A stretch of DNA of 64,000 nucleotides from Buddleja alternifolia (taxonomy: Eukaryota; Streptophyta; Magnoliopsida; Lamiales; Scrophulariaceae). A program made the position numbers and the translations under genes. The notes below the pieces were generated by a model. It was not told where the DNA came from. It searched no databases and saw only the letters and a list, made by a program, of their open reading frames with translations. Positions 45,301-56,610 of the stretch are shown here, piece by piece (the first letter of the stretch is position 1; the number at the start of each line of letters is the position of its first letter). The DNA lies in the NCBI GenBank assembly GCA_019426215.1, contig CM033394.1, forward strand, positions 22,030,195 to 22,094,194. Direction: 5' to 3'.

Positions 45301-45895
45301 CTGTTTAAAGCTTTTCAAAAGTAGCGCAAGTGATAAGCATAGTTATTCAAAAGTAGCACAAAAGATGAGAATAGTTATTCAAAAGTTTGGTTCCATCTAT
45401 AAGCTTGTAGATGGCATTGTAAATATGGAGATTTCACACATGACCAAAACTAATGCAGAAACCTCAATCAGTGTCCATATGAATCACACACATGATACAA
45501 ATAATGCATCATCATCAATTAGTGTCCTCTGAATACCAATGATTTGTAAATAGACAACAAAAACAGTACTTTAGAAATGAATTTCTAATGACGTTCCTGT
45601 ATTAAAAAACATACAGCCACAGGCAGCTCAATCATTGCGGAAGAATATCACAAACCACAATGCTTTTGTATGGAATAACTAATAAGGTATATTTTTATGT
45701 ACAAAAAAATAGAGAAATCTCCAAGAAACAGCCTTTTACATTCGCCTTTTACAAAAAAATAGAGAAATCTCCAAGAAACACCCATGAAAAAATTGTAACC
45801 AGAACTGATTCAACCGAAGGCAAAAGATTCAGGACTGAATTTAAATAAATAGAAACTGTGTATCTATGAACTGCATGAGAAAACAGGACTTTTAC
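45301..45895 (-). other. presumed intron or 3' region of gene 1, with a 30-bp direct repeat
   Basis: No assured exon. Reading through the exon 6 donor stays open to about 45749 and gives a fairly hydrophobic tail, so a retained-intron end is conceivable. A perfect 30-bp direct repeat occupies 45701-45730 and 45751-45780. Confidence 0.4.
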
Positions 45896-46970
45896 CGGTA
45901 AAACATTGTCATGAGGTTCAACGATAAGCTCAGTCACCTGCAAGAACCACCAAAAATAATGCTGTTAATAACTAGCTTCGCAGAATAATGCACTTGGAGC
46001 TTGGAGAAGAAATTTCTAAACTTCAATTCACTCTACCTCAGAATTATTAGAATTTGAGTTTTCTATCGCAGAAGACTCTGTTGGCTTGCAGTAAACCACT
46101 CGTAGTTTGCTCTCTTGAAATATATGCCCTGCTTCCTTATTGAACTACAAAATGAGCATGCCCAGTTATCAAAATTTATAATATCATTAATCGAAAATGC
46201 CATTGTTGGCCACTTAAGTGTCTCCCACTGCAAATTAGTTAAGAAATATAGCAACTTGTTGTGAATATTATCTGGTGGTATGTAATAGTAGCAAATAATA
46301 TATCATGGTGCATGGGAGAACCATGGCAAGATGAATGTTTTTGAATGCAATGGAGGCGTTAAGGTAAGCTATATCACAAAAAAAATGGTTCAGATGTTCA
46401 AAACAAAGTGATAATAGCGCATATAAGAAATTTTGAAACAAGCTCAAAAATATATTTATGAACATAAAGGCAGGAAAAGTGACCAACATTACTTCAATTA
46501 AAATGAGATCAATTTTGTTATACTACTACCATTTTTCGAGCATCTTCTGTGGTTGAACCAGGACTTGCAACTGCACTTTGAATCATGAATTTGTCCTTGC
46601 ACCTCATGTTATGAGGAGCCTCCCTCATGGCTACCATTGTCACTACAAAATATGCCAATTTGAGTTCTTGATTTCATTGAAATAGGCATATCTTTTATTC
46701 CCAAGTTAATAGAGCAGAAACAAAGAAAAAAATTCGTGAAAAAAGGCTCTTTTATTGTAAGTAACCGGATGATCATTCTCATTTCTCAATCTCCATAAAG
46801 GAAAAGGCAAAACAGTAACCTGTAATTTCACAAGCTGATCCAGGCAAAAGTACCCCAATTCTTGGACGAACGCCATACTTTTTCGGATTAGTGCTCAAAA
46901 GCTGAAGCAAATAATCAAATTAACACAACATTGAATAACGGTTACATCTCATTGAACGACCATGAATGAA

Positions 46971-47001
<31 letters not shown>

Positions 47002-47296
47002 AGAAATCTTGTCTTCATTAAAAAAAATGACCTTAAAAGCAACAGGGTTTTGGGTGTTGTTCCACAATTGGATGGAAGACGAGAGTTGCTTGTTGAGCTC
47101 GACTGATCATACACACCAACAAAAACAACCAACCAAATAATAAGAAAACAAAAGCAGAAAGGCCTGCCTAACAATAACATTAAGCAATATACATACATAC
47201 ATATATACATAAAAAGAGTGAAACCTGATGAAGATGAAACTCACATGGAAAACTCAGCTCCTGAGGTTCAAAATTGAGCAACGCCTCCCTGCTCAT
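45896..47296 (-). CDS. MSP-domain VAP27-like gene 1, six coding exons, 3' end unresolved
   Basis: Exons, - strand: 47296-47245 (ATG, MSREALLNFEPQELSFP), 47102-47032, 46901-46820, about 46643-46531, 46144-46037 and 45937-45896. They give 156 codons in frame. The MSP domain is complete: FELNKQLSSSIQLWNN, NPKKYGVRPRIGVLLPGSA and CKDKFMIQS. VAP27-type MSP domains bind FFAT-like motifs on partner proteins at ER contact sites. Exons 1 and 2 have the same lengths as in gene 2 (52 and 71 nt), and exon 3 the same as in gene 3 (82 nt). No membrane tail is present in the joined part; a hydrophobic candidate exon is at 45254-45300 but does not join in phase. Exon 4's acceptor is uncertain by one base. 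Confidence 0.78.
46975..47000. repeat. (AT)n microsatellite in intron 2 of gene 1
   Basis: About 13 AT units, some 30 bp from the exon 2 donor. Confidence 0.9.
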
Positions 47297-47730
47297 TTCT
47301 TTCTTTCTTAACAGAAATTAATTATTCCAATAAATGAATCGAATCAAAACAGAAAAGTAGTTATCTCTTCTTTCTTCTTTCTCCTTTTCAGAATATATGT
47401 TATTTCGAGGAAGCTACATCCAACAATATGACTCTTCTTCTTAACAGTGGGTTTTTATCATTTGACTTCAATCAGAATAATATTAATTTAATATTAGGAA
47501 GGGAAGGGACAATTGGTTTCAGGTTCAGCCGAAGAAATTGGAAAAGAAATACAAACAAACAGACGACTATTACACCAGTTAAGTCATTTACCCAATTGGT
47601 TGTATTCGTTTAGCTTTCATATATCTGATCAAAAAAAAAACGCTTTCATATATAGAAATCAAATAAAGTAGTAAATGTAATATTTTGAATTTTATTTTAA
47701 GCAAGCATTTTCTAAAGAATATACAGTTCT
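47297..47730. other. upstream region of gene 1, no other gene seen
   Basis: Presumed 5' leader (GAAAGAAA-rich on the - strand just before the ATG) and promoter of gene 1. No definite TATA box was assigned. Confidence 0.4.
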
Positions 47731-48330
47731 ACGCCCCGATTGAATGGATAAATGTTTCCATTTTTCAATTTTTCATAAATTTTTTCTATAAGAAATGCAA
47801 TTGTTTTGCATCTCCTTAAAAATTTCAAAAAAAAATGCTACATTTAATATTTTATAAGAAAATCTCAAATTTCTTTGAAAAATAGATTTGATTGACATTT
47901 CTCTTAAATTTTTCTTAAAAAAATCAGATTTTTTATTAATCATGATTTGACAATTCACCAAATAACTAAAATGCTTATATCCGCCAACATTAACATATGC
48001 ATTAAAAAAAACTATATATCTTGATTCGAAATGTCGCAACGTGTAAAATAAGATTCACTTTACATATTTTTTTATGTTTTAATTAATAAGTTTAATTTAG
48101 ATTTGTCTAGATTTTCTTATAAAATAAATACTCATCCATACCATTTCTCATAAACAAACAATTTTCTTACAAAAAAATATATCACATCACGCCTAATCAT
48201 TACACTTTTTTCTTTAAAAAAGAACACATCTAAACACACTTTTACCATCAAATTGTTACTCTCTTGAAATAAAATTTCTTACTTTTTTAAGGAAAATGAG
48301 AAATAAAAAATAGTATCCCATCCAATCGGG
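47731..48330. mobile_element. ~600-bp MITE family, copy 2
   Basis: The ends GCCCCGATTGAATGGAT and, inverted, GCCCGATTGGATGGGAT form imperfect terminal repeats. The interior matches 39595-40166. Confidence 0.65.
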
Positions 48331-48580
48331 CTCATACTGTCCTAAAAAAAGCCAAATCTATCTCTAACACAAATTTACAATAGAAGATCTCGTGTGCAAT
48401 CGTAATTTGATTTTGTCCTCTTTGTGGGTTTGTTTTTAGAAACTTTTTAAAGGAAAGTTATGTTATTAGTTCGAGCAACTATGTGTTTAGTTTAGGAATA
48501 AGTGTTAATTAGAAGAATATGCATTTGGTCAACTCAACTAGTCCCCCAGTACGATCTCAATCTTTGAGTTCACTCCGTAC
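48331..48580. other. intergenic, no gene seen
   Basis: Short non-coding stretch before the MITE duplication CCACCTAAA (48581-48589). Confidence 0.5.
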
Positions 48581-48589
48581 CCACCTAAA

Positions 48590-48716
48590 TCGTAAAATTC
48601 TTGGGTGCATCTGGTGTGGGATTCAGTTTGCACGAATCAATGCACAACAAAAGATAATAAAAAATATGTATCGATATATGTAACTGGGTCCCACACCGAG
48701 TGCACCCAAGAATTTT
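48590..48716. mobile_element. 127-bp MITE with 9-bp duplication
   Basis: The inverted ends AAAATTCTTGGGTGCA and TGCACCCAAGAATTTT extend about 27 bp with a few mismatches. A perfect 9-bp direct repeat CCACCTAAA flanks it (48581-48589 and 48717-48725), which is Mutator-sized. The left end has four extra bases (TCGT) outside the inverted repeat. Confidence 0.75.
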
Positions 48717-48997
48717 CCACCTAAACCCTCTACTAAAACTCTCTTTCAATTGCTATTTTCAATCCTAATTTATATACTCCTCTTTTTTTCTATTTTTTTT
48801 TAAAAAAAAAAACTTGGTGAAGCATGCTTGTCGTGGTGCCACCACCATCGACTTCTGGACATAAATAGAGACCATAATTTGAGATAGATAGATGGCTTCT
48901 ATTAGAGAATATATTTTGCATGTATTTAACTCCGCTTGATTCCACTCCGTAATAGACTTCAGCTTTGGAAATTTGCTTCTCTAAAACTTGGGCTGTT

Positions 48998-49553
48998 AAA
49001 GATGGTAGCATCAGAGCACGAAAAATAATTAAGAGACAATAAACCTAAACCTAAACATGAAGATGAAAACACGACGATTTTAACGTGGTTCGGCATAACT
49101 TGCCTACATTCACGAGCCAACCTAGACTACATCTTTATTTCTCAACGAATGAATCAATGTTTACAAGAGTGAGTTCTCATATTTATAATGGTTTACAAGA
49201 GTCAAACCCTAATCTAAGTAGGGCAAACCAATCCTAACATATTAGGGAATACATCCCAAACAATTAAGAAACAATTCCAAACAAGATAGGACTCAATTTA
49301 TGTCAAAATCCGTCAAAAATAAGAAAAACCATCACAAAACGCGTCTCCAGCTCTGTTACCCGCGCCCAGGCGCCATACAGTGGCGCCTGGGCGCCACCTT
49401 GCTATTGGCGCCGCCATCAGTGTCTGCGCTCCCCTGACTTCGTTTTTTCGGACTCCTTTTATCCTCTTGCGGTCCCGGTCAACCCCGACCCTTCTTAGCT
49501 CTATTTTGGCTCCTCTTCTTGACCATATTTTGATCCGACTCCACCAAACCCAA
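48998..49553 (-). mobile_element. degenerate copia LTR remnant
   Basis: On the - strand, AAGTGGGAGAT (purine tract) is directly followed by TGTTGGG at 49553. This is the usual start of a copia 3' LTR. A TTAACGTGGTTCGGC phrase typical of such LTRs lies at 49080-49094. The far end is uncertain: a primer-site-like TGGTAGCATCAGAGC lies at about 48998-49012 in the + direction. Contains a perfect GC-rich 14-bp hairpin at 49362-49394. Confidence 0.4.
49362..49394. repeat. perfect 14-bp-stem GC hairpin
   Basis: GCGCCCAGGCGCCA (49362-49375), loop TACAG, TGGCGCCTGGGCGC (49381-49394). Confidence 0.95.
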
Positions 49554-50411
49554 CAATCTCCCACTTGGAGACTGATCAAAATAACCCGAACTTAAACTTG
49601 AACCACCACTTCACTTTTCCTAAGTGAACCTTAGTCTATTCGACCCATCCCCAAATCCAATGGAGATCAAACCCTAAGACCTTTCCATGTCTCGTCAATC
49701 CATTCGTCCTCTAGTGTCATTCACGCGACGAACTCTCTCTGTGAACATCGTTCCCCTTTTTGAACCCTCACCACTACCCTATTTTTTTGGTGATCGGCCA
49801 ACTCCTGAATACCGTGGCATATCCATCTCGGTCCAACTGACCCTCGAATATAGGTTACTCTATCCGAACACGTCACCTTCAAACCGCCTCGGTCTTCCCG
49901 CCCACTGACATCTTTCCACCAAGGACTTTTCCAACGGCAATCTCGGATCCCTCATATATCTGCTCTCTGCCCCTGCATGAGCTATGTCTGATCCATCCGC
50001 CAACTCAATTTTCCAATGGCCAACTCGGATCATTGACACATCTGCTTGAGCTCCCACTCCACGAGCTATGTCACATCCCTCTGCCAACAAACCCGATGCT
50101 CTACGAATCTACCTACCCGGTTTTCGCATCCTGCCACTATGGCTTCCGACTCCACGGTCAACCCCTCCCGGCACCGCTTCCTGTCCTCATGGTCTCTCTA
50201 CGTGGTCATGCTTCCACAACCCTGCCCTCTTGTCTCTCGATTACACGACTCTACCCTCTCAGTTACTGATTCTATCATTCTGACCTCTAGCTCGGTGGAT
50301 GTGCTTTCTTGGCACCATAGCTCTGCCCCCTCGATCTAGAAACTTGTTCATCTCTCTCGGAAATAAGGATTTGCTCTCTGACCTCTGGCTCTACGGATCT
50401 ACCTCCGGCTC
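49554..50411. other. C/T-rich non-coding stretch
   Basis: GC-richer and pyrimidine-rich on +, with several open but uncharacteristic short frames and repeated phrases (GAGCTATGTC twice, ACTCGGATC-like). It is probably degenerate interior of the adjacent retroelement. No protein domain was recognised. Confidence 0.4.
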
Positions 50412-50909
50412 CACATTGTAAACAACTCCTTAGGTCTAAAGTTCACGCATACTATCGCAATCTTAATTCCAATCATTGACTGTCAAAGAGTAAATAACTA
50501 TGTGATCAGACTAATGCGAGTCGAGTTCAAATATGTTAACACCATTAACAATATTCATGACACCAGCTTCCACTATCTAATCAGTGTTCGATTGGCACTT
50601 CCTTGTCAAAGCAGGTGTCATACGAGTTTAATTTTAATGCTCAATTAAAATTCCTTAACTTGTGAACTCCCTTTTAAGAGATTAAGTACTTGACTCTTTC
50701 AGTGCCTCCTTTCAACAATAAGAGGTGGAAAGTCTATCTTAAAATCTCATGGACTTATTTGTTCAATACATTCAAATGCCATTAGATTTATATGAAAAAA
50801 ATCAAAACCTTTATTCTATAAATAAAAACACAAAATAGTTTGTACAAATAACTTATCAAAGCCCTGTTCAATCTAATTCCCCATTGGCATTGAGGGCATA
50901 CACGTAACA
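50412..50909 (-). mobile_element. truncated LTR of the Angela-like family
   Basis: Aligns with the last ~500 bp (as read on +) of the LTRs at 13470-15168 and 22897-24596, ending CACGTAACA. Its left part is missing. It abuts the SIRE-like LTR copy C with only four bases between. Confidence 0.9.
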
Positions 50910-50913
50910 ATAT

Positions 50914-52452
50914 TGTTAGGAATTTCATGTTAGATGTTTTGATGATGACAAGATAGGATTTTATGTTAGACCCCAAAAATATAATGTAAGTTTATGTTTC
51001 ATAGATCAATTGTATAAGCGTTTGAAAGTATGTAATTTTGTTAAGCTTGTAATTTTTATCTTTGTAGATTTTAGACTAAGTATTAGATACCGAATCGCTA
51101 ATGGAATTCAAGGTGAGTCTATTAAAGATGAAGTTGAAGATCAACATCTGAAGTCAAATGAAGATGAAGATCAGCATCTGAAGTCAAATGAAGATGAAGA
51201 TTTATCCTTAGCGTCTGTCAAACACTAAAGGACTATTTCAGGATTCACAGATCAAGCGCTCAAAGCACTCTAGCGATCAGTATCAGATTCACCTGAAATA
51301 ATTCCTCAAGTTCTGAAGGACTTAAATGCAATCATTCAACGGACATTTATTTCCAACGGGAGATAAATTCAAATGCATTAAGTGCCTGATAAGTGTATTA
51401 AATGTGATAAGCCAATATGACTTGTGGACAAGCCACCTTTTTTACTAGACTGTCAGAACTTCAGAGTTTATAGCTGCTCCCGTCCAATCGGAACCAGCAG
51501 AATTTCAGGAATGTCAGAGAAAAGATATAATCACGCGCCGCGTGAAAGGCACGCACTCACATGTTTCCAACGGACAGATCCTAAGAAGTGCCTATAAATA
51601 CCTCATTTCTAGCAAACCCTAGAAAAGATATATTTACGTACATGCACAAGAAAACTTTGCTGAAATTCTCTTTCAAAGAAAAAGCTCAAAAACTCCATAG
51701 CCAAAATCTTTCAAGCTTTTACATACATTCCATACAGTCACAAATATCTCAAACATCTTCAAAAGAAGAAACCTAAACTATTACTGAGATATTCCAAGTT
51801 GTTTGATCTTTCCAAAAACAAACAAACCCTTGTGATAAAACCCTCAACCTTTCATCTGAGTGAGAAAATAGTTGAAACCCTTTACACGCAGTGTTTCTGA
51901 GTGAGAGAAGCTTGTAGAAGAAGATCTTCATTGGTGCTGAAATATGTGTGATCAAGGAGCCTGAGATCATTTTCACCTATTTACTATCTTGTAGAAGATT
52001 CTGTGTGATTCTTTGATAATCATATTAGTAAATTCCCTCCAAGTGAAAACGGAGAAGAAGGACGTAGCTGGGATTACATCACCCAGTGAACCTTATAATT
52101 TCTTATGTCATTTACTTTCATTATTGTCTTGTTTCATATCATACTATTTATTCTGTAAAAGACAAGTTAATCTGATATGCGACTATTTAACCTAAATGAA
52201 CATTAAAGCTTTAAAATTATTTTCGCTGTGCTAACCCTGATTAAGTGATCTAAGCATTACCTTACTTTGGTAAATTATCGAAATCACTAAGTCTAAGTTA
52301 TCTTTACTGTAGTGCCTGGCCCAAGCTCTCAGCTTCATAAGCATTCTAACCTTTAAAAGTGATACGAAACTGTTGAAATCGAAAAAGACTTCAGGGTCTA
52401 TTCAACCCCCCCCCCCCTTCTAGACCCTTTCGTATGCCATTTGGGACCACCA
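50914..52452 (+). mobile_element. SIRE-like 5' LTR (copy C)
   Basis: A 1539-bp TGTTAGG...GGGACCACCA copy related to copies A and B but more diverged in the middle. TATA box 51593-51600. C-run of 12 near 52406. It is followed by a primer-binding site, so this is the 5' end of an element. Confidence 0.92.
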
Positions 52453-52454
52453 AG

Positions 52455-52466
52455 TGGTATCAGAGC
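52455..52466 (+). promoter_or_regulatory. primer-binding site, initiator tRNA-Met type
   Basis: TGGTATCAGAGC begins three bases after the LTR. This is the standard copia minus-strand primer site. Confidence 0.95.
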
Positions 52467-52567
52467 GATTGAAGTAGAAACCTAAGTGTTTCTGAGCGTA
52501 ACTGCTTGTTTAGATCCATTTTTCTAAAACTTAGTCGTTTTAAAACTCTCTCTTAAAACATCTCATT

Positions 52568-54779
52568 ATGGATTTTAAAAAAATGCCTAAGTTGGTAGAG
52601 TCAAACTATAATTCTTGGAAACTTAGAGCATTCAGTTATTTATGCTCTTGCGATAATGAAATGTGTGATGTAATTTCAAATGACCCCATTAAGATCATGA
52701 AAGTGATAACTCGAGCACCTGGAGCTGATGAAGCAACTCCAGATGGATATGTCAAGAAACCCAAGTTAGAATGGACGCCAGATGATTGGAAAGGAGCGAA
52801 TCTAGATAATGTTGGACGAAGTGCACTTTACTCAGCGTTAGGAGACAATGATGCATTGTTCAACAAGATTAAGAAATGTAAGACTTCCAAAGAAATATGG
52901 GATAAGTTGTCTATTGTGTGTAAAGGATCAGCACAGATGAAAGAGAACAAGCTCTCCATAGCCATGCAGAGATTTGAGCATTTCAAGATGCAGACCAATG
53001 AGACGCTAGAACAATTAGACGCAAAGTTTACTTTGCTCGTTATAGAGTTAGCGTCATTAGACAAAGAGTTGACCAACAAGGAAATGGTTAATAAGATTTT
53101 CAGAAGTCTTCCAAGCAAGTATTTAGTTAAGACTGTTGCTATGAGAGAATCACAGACCTTGGAGACTCTTACTCCAGAACATGTGTTTTTAGAATTGAAG
53201 GCATTTGAGTTCGAATTAGGTGAAGTCAGCGACACATCGACTGAATCAGGAGCATTAATCACTACCACCGAAAGTAAGAGTAAAGCGATTAGTGAGGTGA
53301 AAGTGACAGAATCAAATGAAGAAAAAGAGATGGCTTTATTGGTCAAGAAATTCAAGAAATTTCTAAGATATGAAAAGAGAAATCCTATTGGACAAACTTC
53401 ATTTTAAACTTCTCCCCCAGCACCAGCGCCTCAGTATCAAGAGCCAATATATTCTGCACCTCAACCAGTAGCGCCAGTTCCTTATCAAGCGCCTACAACT
53501 CCTACTTAGAATCTCTCAACGCCAGTCATTTCCAAGCGATTAACCACTGAATAGAAAATGAAAACTAATTTGTGCTATAATTGAAGGAAACCAGGGCACT
53601 ACCAGGTAAATTGCCCTTATCCAAATGTGTCTAAACCCACAAGGCAAGACTATGCGGATAGAAACCAATTCAGGAGCAACCTTCGCCAACAAGGTTTGCT
53701 AGTAGAATCAGAACCATTCTCCGCACCGGAAGAGGATCTAGAATCATTAGACGAAAGTAGTGATGATGAGCCAACAAGTGACTCAGCGTTAATTTGTCTC
53801 ATGGCAAGAGATGATGAAGCGTCTGACGATTCGCTGCCAGAGGTAACCACTGAATTATCTCATCCTTTTTCTTATGATGAATTACTTGACAAATTCAAAG
53901 AATATTATAAAGATTGTCAAGATGCCGCCAAAATATATCAAAATCACTTCGCTATTATTTCATCGCTCACAAGTGATAAAGTAACGCTCAAAGCAGAGTT
54001 GCAAGTCCAGCAACAATGCATTGAGAAAAACCAATTGCTTGAGAGTGAGATTACTCAATTGAAAAGTGATCTTGATATAATAGTCAAGAGAGAAGCTGAG
54101 CTGATTGCTAGACTTGCTAAATCAGAACAACTCGTCTCATCATTGTCTAAAGCGTCAAGAAAGTTAGACAATGTGACTGAGGTAACAAGAATATTTGGTG
54201 AAAAGACCGGTTTAGGATACAATAAATTCGATAATCAGCTAAAGAAATCAAATGTTAAATGAACCAATAAATTCGGCAAACAACGAAGGAAATGGTGTTT
54301 TCTTTGTTGAGGAAGGTTCACAAAGACAAACGCTAAATGAACCAAGCGACAATGGAACGAGGCCAAATGAGAAAGCCAAAGCTGACTCAGGTAAGGGAAA
54401 GGCGAAAGCAAACAATTCACCAAGATGGGTTCATCCAAAAGCTCAAAAGGCCAAGGATAAATCTGATCACTGTGAATCAAGCGCTAAGCGTCCAGCACCA
54501 AAAGTGCAACCCAAGCCAGCGCCAAGGAAATACCAGCGTCAATATCCAAGGCAGTCAAGATCATACTATCGATACTATGATAATTATGATTATGACTATG
54601 ATTATGATTACTATTATAATCAAGGATATTATTACACACCCAAAAAGCACACACAACACAATGTGAAACCCAAGATGGCCAGTATTTCTACAATGAAGAC
54701 TAGGCAAATATGGGTTCCTCAAACCAAAGCTACTAACATTAAAGGACCTAAGACAACATGGGTACCTAAGAAGAATTAG
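52568..54779 (+). pseudogene. SIRE-like gag (copy C), broken
   Basis: ATG at 52568 starts a Gag with the copia N-terminal domain (ESNYNSWKLRAFSYL, SKEIWDKLSIVCKG, QTNETLEQLDAKFTLLV). This ends at TAA near 53405. The Pro-rich linker to 53626 has further stops. The zinc knuckle has TGA at 53582-53584 in place of its second Cys codon. The C-terminal half continues at 53627-54262, shifts frame, and ends at 54779 with the basic region and the Tyr-Asp tract (54580-54605). Copy A (2-1264) shows the intact version of the C-terminal half. Confidence 0.9.
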
Positions 54780-54792
54780 AACTATCCTTTAA

Positions 54793-54850
54793 ATGCAAGT
54801 ACCTAGAGCCAACACCAATACTTCAGTTTGGTACTTCGATAGTGGGTCAT
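54793..54850 (+). pseudogene. SIRE-like pol start, cut by gypsy insertion
   Basis: Begins MQVPRAN in the frame used by pol of copy A. It reaches the protease D-S-G codons and is interrupted at 54850 by the Athila-like LTR. The remainder of pol lies beyond the window. Confidence 0.85.
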
Positions 54851-56598
54851 TGACACGCTAATACCTAACGTGCTTTTAATAGCAAGTGCACTAGTCGTGT
54901 GTAGTAATAAAAGTGGACAAAATAAGTCCGGGTTGTCGAACCACGGAGACTTGAATTTTAGTTTAAGATTCGTAATGAAGGTAAAGACAATTAAAGTAAA
55001 GCAAGAGAAAAACAATTAAGTAAACGAAAGATCAAAGGAGGGAACAAGCTATGAATTAAACCTCACGAATTGGTTAAAAAGACTAAGGCACATGCTATGA
55101 CCAAATCCACTCGTCTATATATATGAGCTACTCTTCGAATTATTAGACTCCTATTGCTTTGGTGAAAACTCCTTAATTAATCATTACCCGATGTCTCGGC
55201 ACATAACAATCCTATGATTGATTGACGGTTCTCTAAATATGTCTATCCGAGAATCTAATCAACAACCACGCATTAACGTTCTAGAGTTTCCCCGGATAAA
55301 TCCGGCTAACCGCACCCGGAAATCTTTACCTATTTCTAGGAGCAATTCCACATTAGTTTCGGATGATGTGTTGATTCATTTGAACCCTAACCTATCTTCT
55401 CTCGAATGACTAGATTAGGCACAATAGCAAGCATATGGAGATCAAGCATATGATTGTGATAAAAGCACAAAATCAACACACAAAGCAATTAGAAGAATTA
55501 ATACGAAAATTAACTTCACATATATAGATTCATGAATTCGGCCTTCACATGGCCTTAGTTCTACAAGATTAGCTCATATTCAATAGCTCAAGAAGGTCTA
55601 AAACAATCATATACATAGTTATTAACATAAACATGTAAATGAAATGCAAAAGAAACTCTCTAAGTCTTGAATGATGATGAATCCTTGCTTGTAGCTTCAA
55701 TCTCTAGCTCAATCCCCCTTCTTTGCAATCTTCCAAATGATGAAGAATGGTGATGAATGATGATAGGTGAAGAGTAATGGCCAGCTGCCTCCTCCTCTCC
55801 AGGTGTGATCGGTCAAGAGTGAAGAAAATGGCTTAAGAAGACCAGAAACTGATGGGCTCCCTAGTGTGTGTCTAACTAGTGTGTCATCCACTACTCTAAA
55901 GTGTGTAGTATAAAATTCCATAAAGTAGATCTACCAAGAAACACACTTATGACATCCCCTCAACACATGTGATGACCTCTTGGCTTTAAATGTTCCATTC
56001 CACCATCAAATGATGAACTGTTAGCTAAAAGGAATCAAAACTCGGTTGTGGTCACGCCTAGGCGCGGGCATGACGGCGCTCGGGCGCCGCTGACAGAATG
56101 CTGAAATTAAATGCAATGTGTCCTGCGCAGCAATCGTATTTCATTCATAAATCTCTCCACGAAACTCCGATTTGGATGATTCAAGTCCTCATTTGAAGCT
56201 AACACATAGTTATACAACATTGTAGAAGGGAACTTCATCCAATTCGGTCTCTAAACATACGGAAATAGCGCTCAACTGTGGAAACTAATGCAGATACGAC
56301 GCCCAGGCGTGGACAGTACGGCGCCTAGGCGTGGACAGCAGAATGTTGACGTTATTTGCATCTTGTCCGGCGCCTGGGGGTGGTAATACTGGCGCCTGGG
56401 CGTGGACGACAGAAGCAAATTGGCCTGAACTTGTTTTATACGTCGTTTTACGCCTCGTTTCTTCGTATGCTCAAATTTATCACCTGTAATCACTTAACAC
56501 CCCGCTTAAACGCAAATGTGGCATGATTTTGTCAATAAATGAATCCATAGCATAAGTCCCATGGGCTTAAAAACACGTAAAAATGCCTCTTATCAACA
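54851..56598 (-). repeat. 3' LTR of the Athila-like element
   Basis: A 1748-bp LTR; on the - strand it starts TGTTGATAAGAGGC and ends GTATTAGCGTGTCA. At 56040-56410 it holds several GC-rich words of the type GGCGCC(T/C)(A/G)GGCG in an otherwise AT-rich context. Confidence 0.9.
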
Positions 56599-56610
56599 CC
56601 CCCACACTTA
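56599..56610 (-). promoter_or_regulatory. polypurine tract of the Athila-like element
   Basis: TAAGTGTGGGGG on the - strand directly precedes the LTR. Confidence 0.9.

Noticed and set aside
49380..50339. Several open frames of 70-97 codons
   Set aside because: Overlapping frames in pyrimidine-rich DNA with Ser/Pro/Leu bias, and no domain, splice site or conservation visible.
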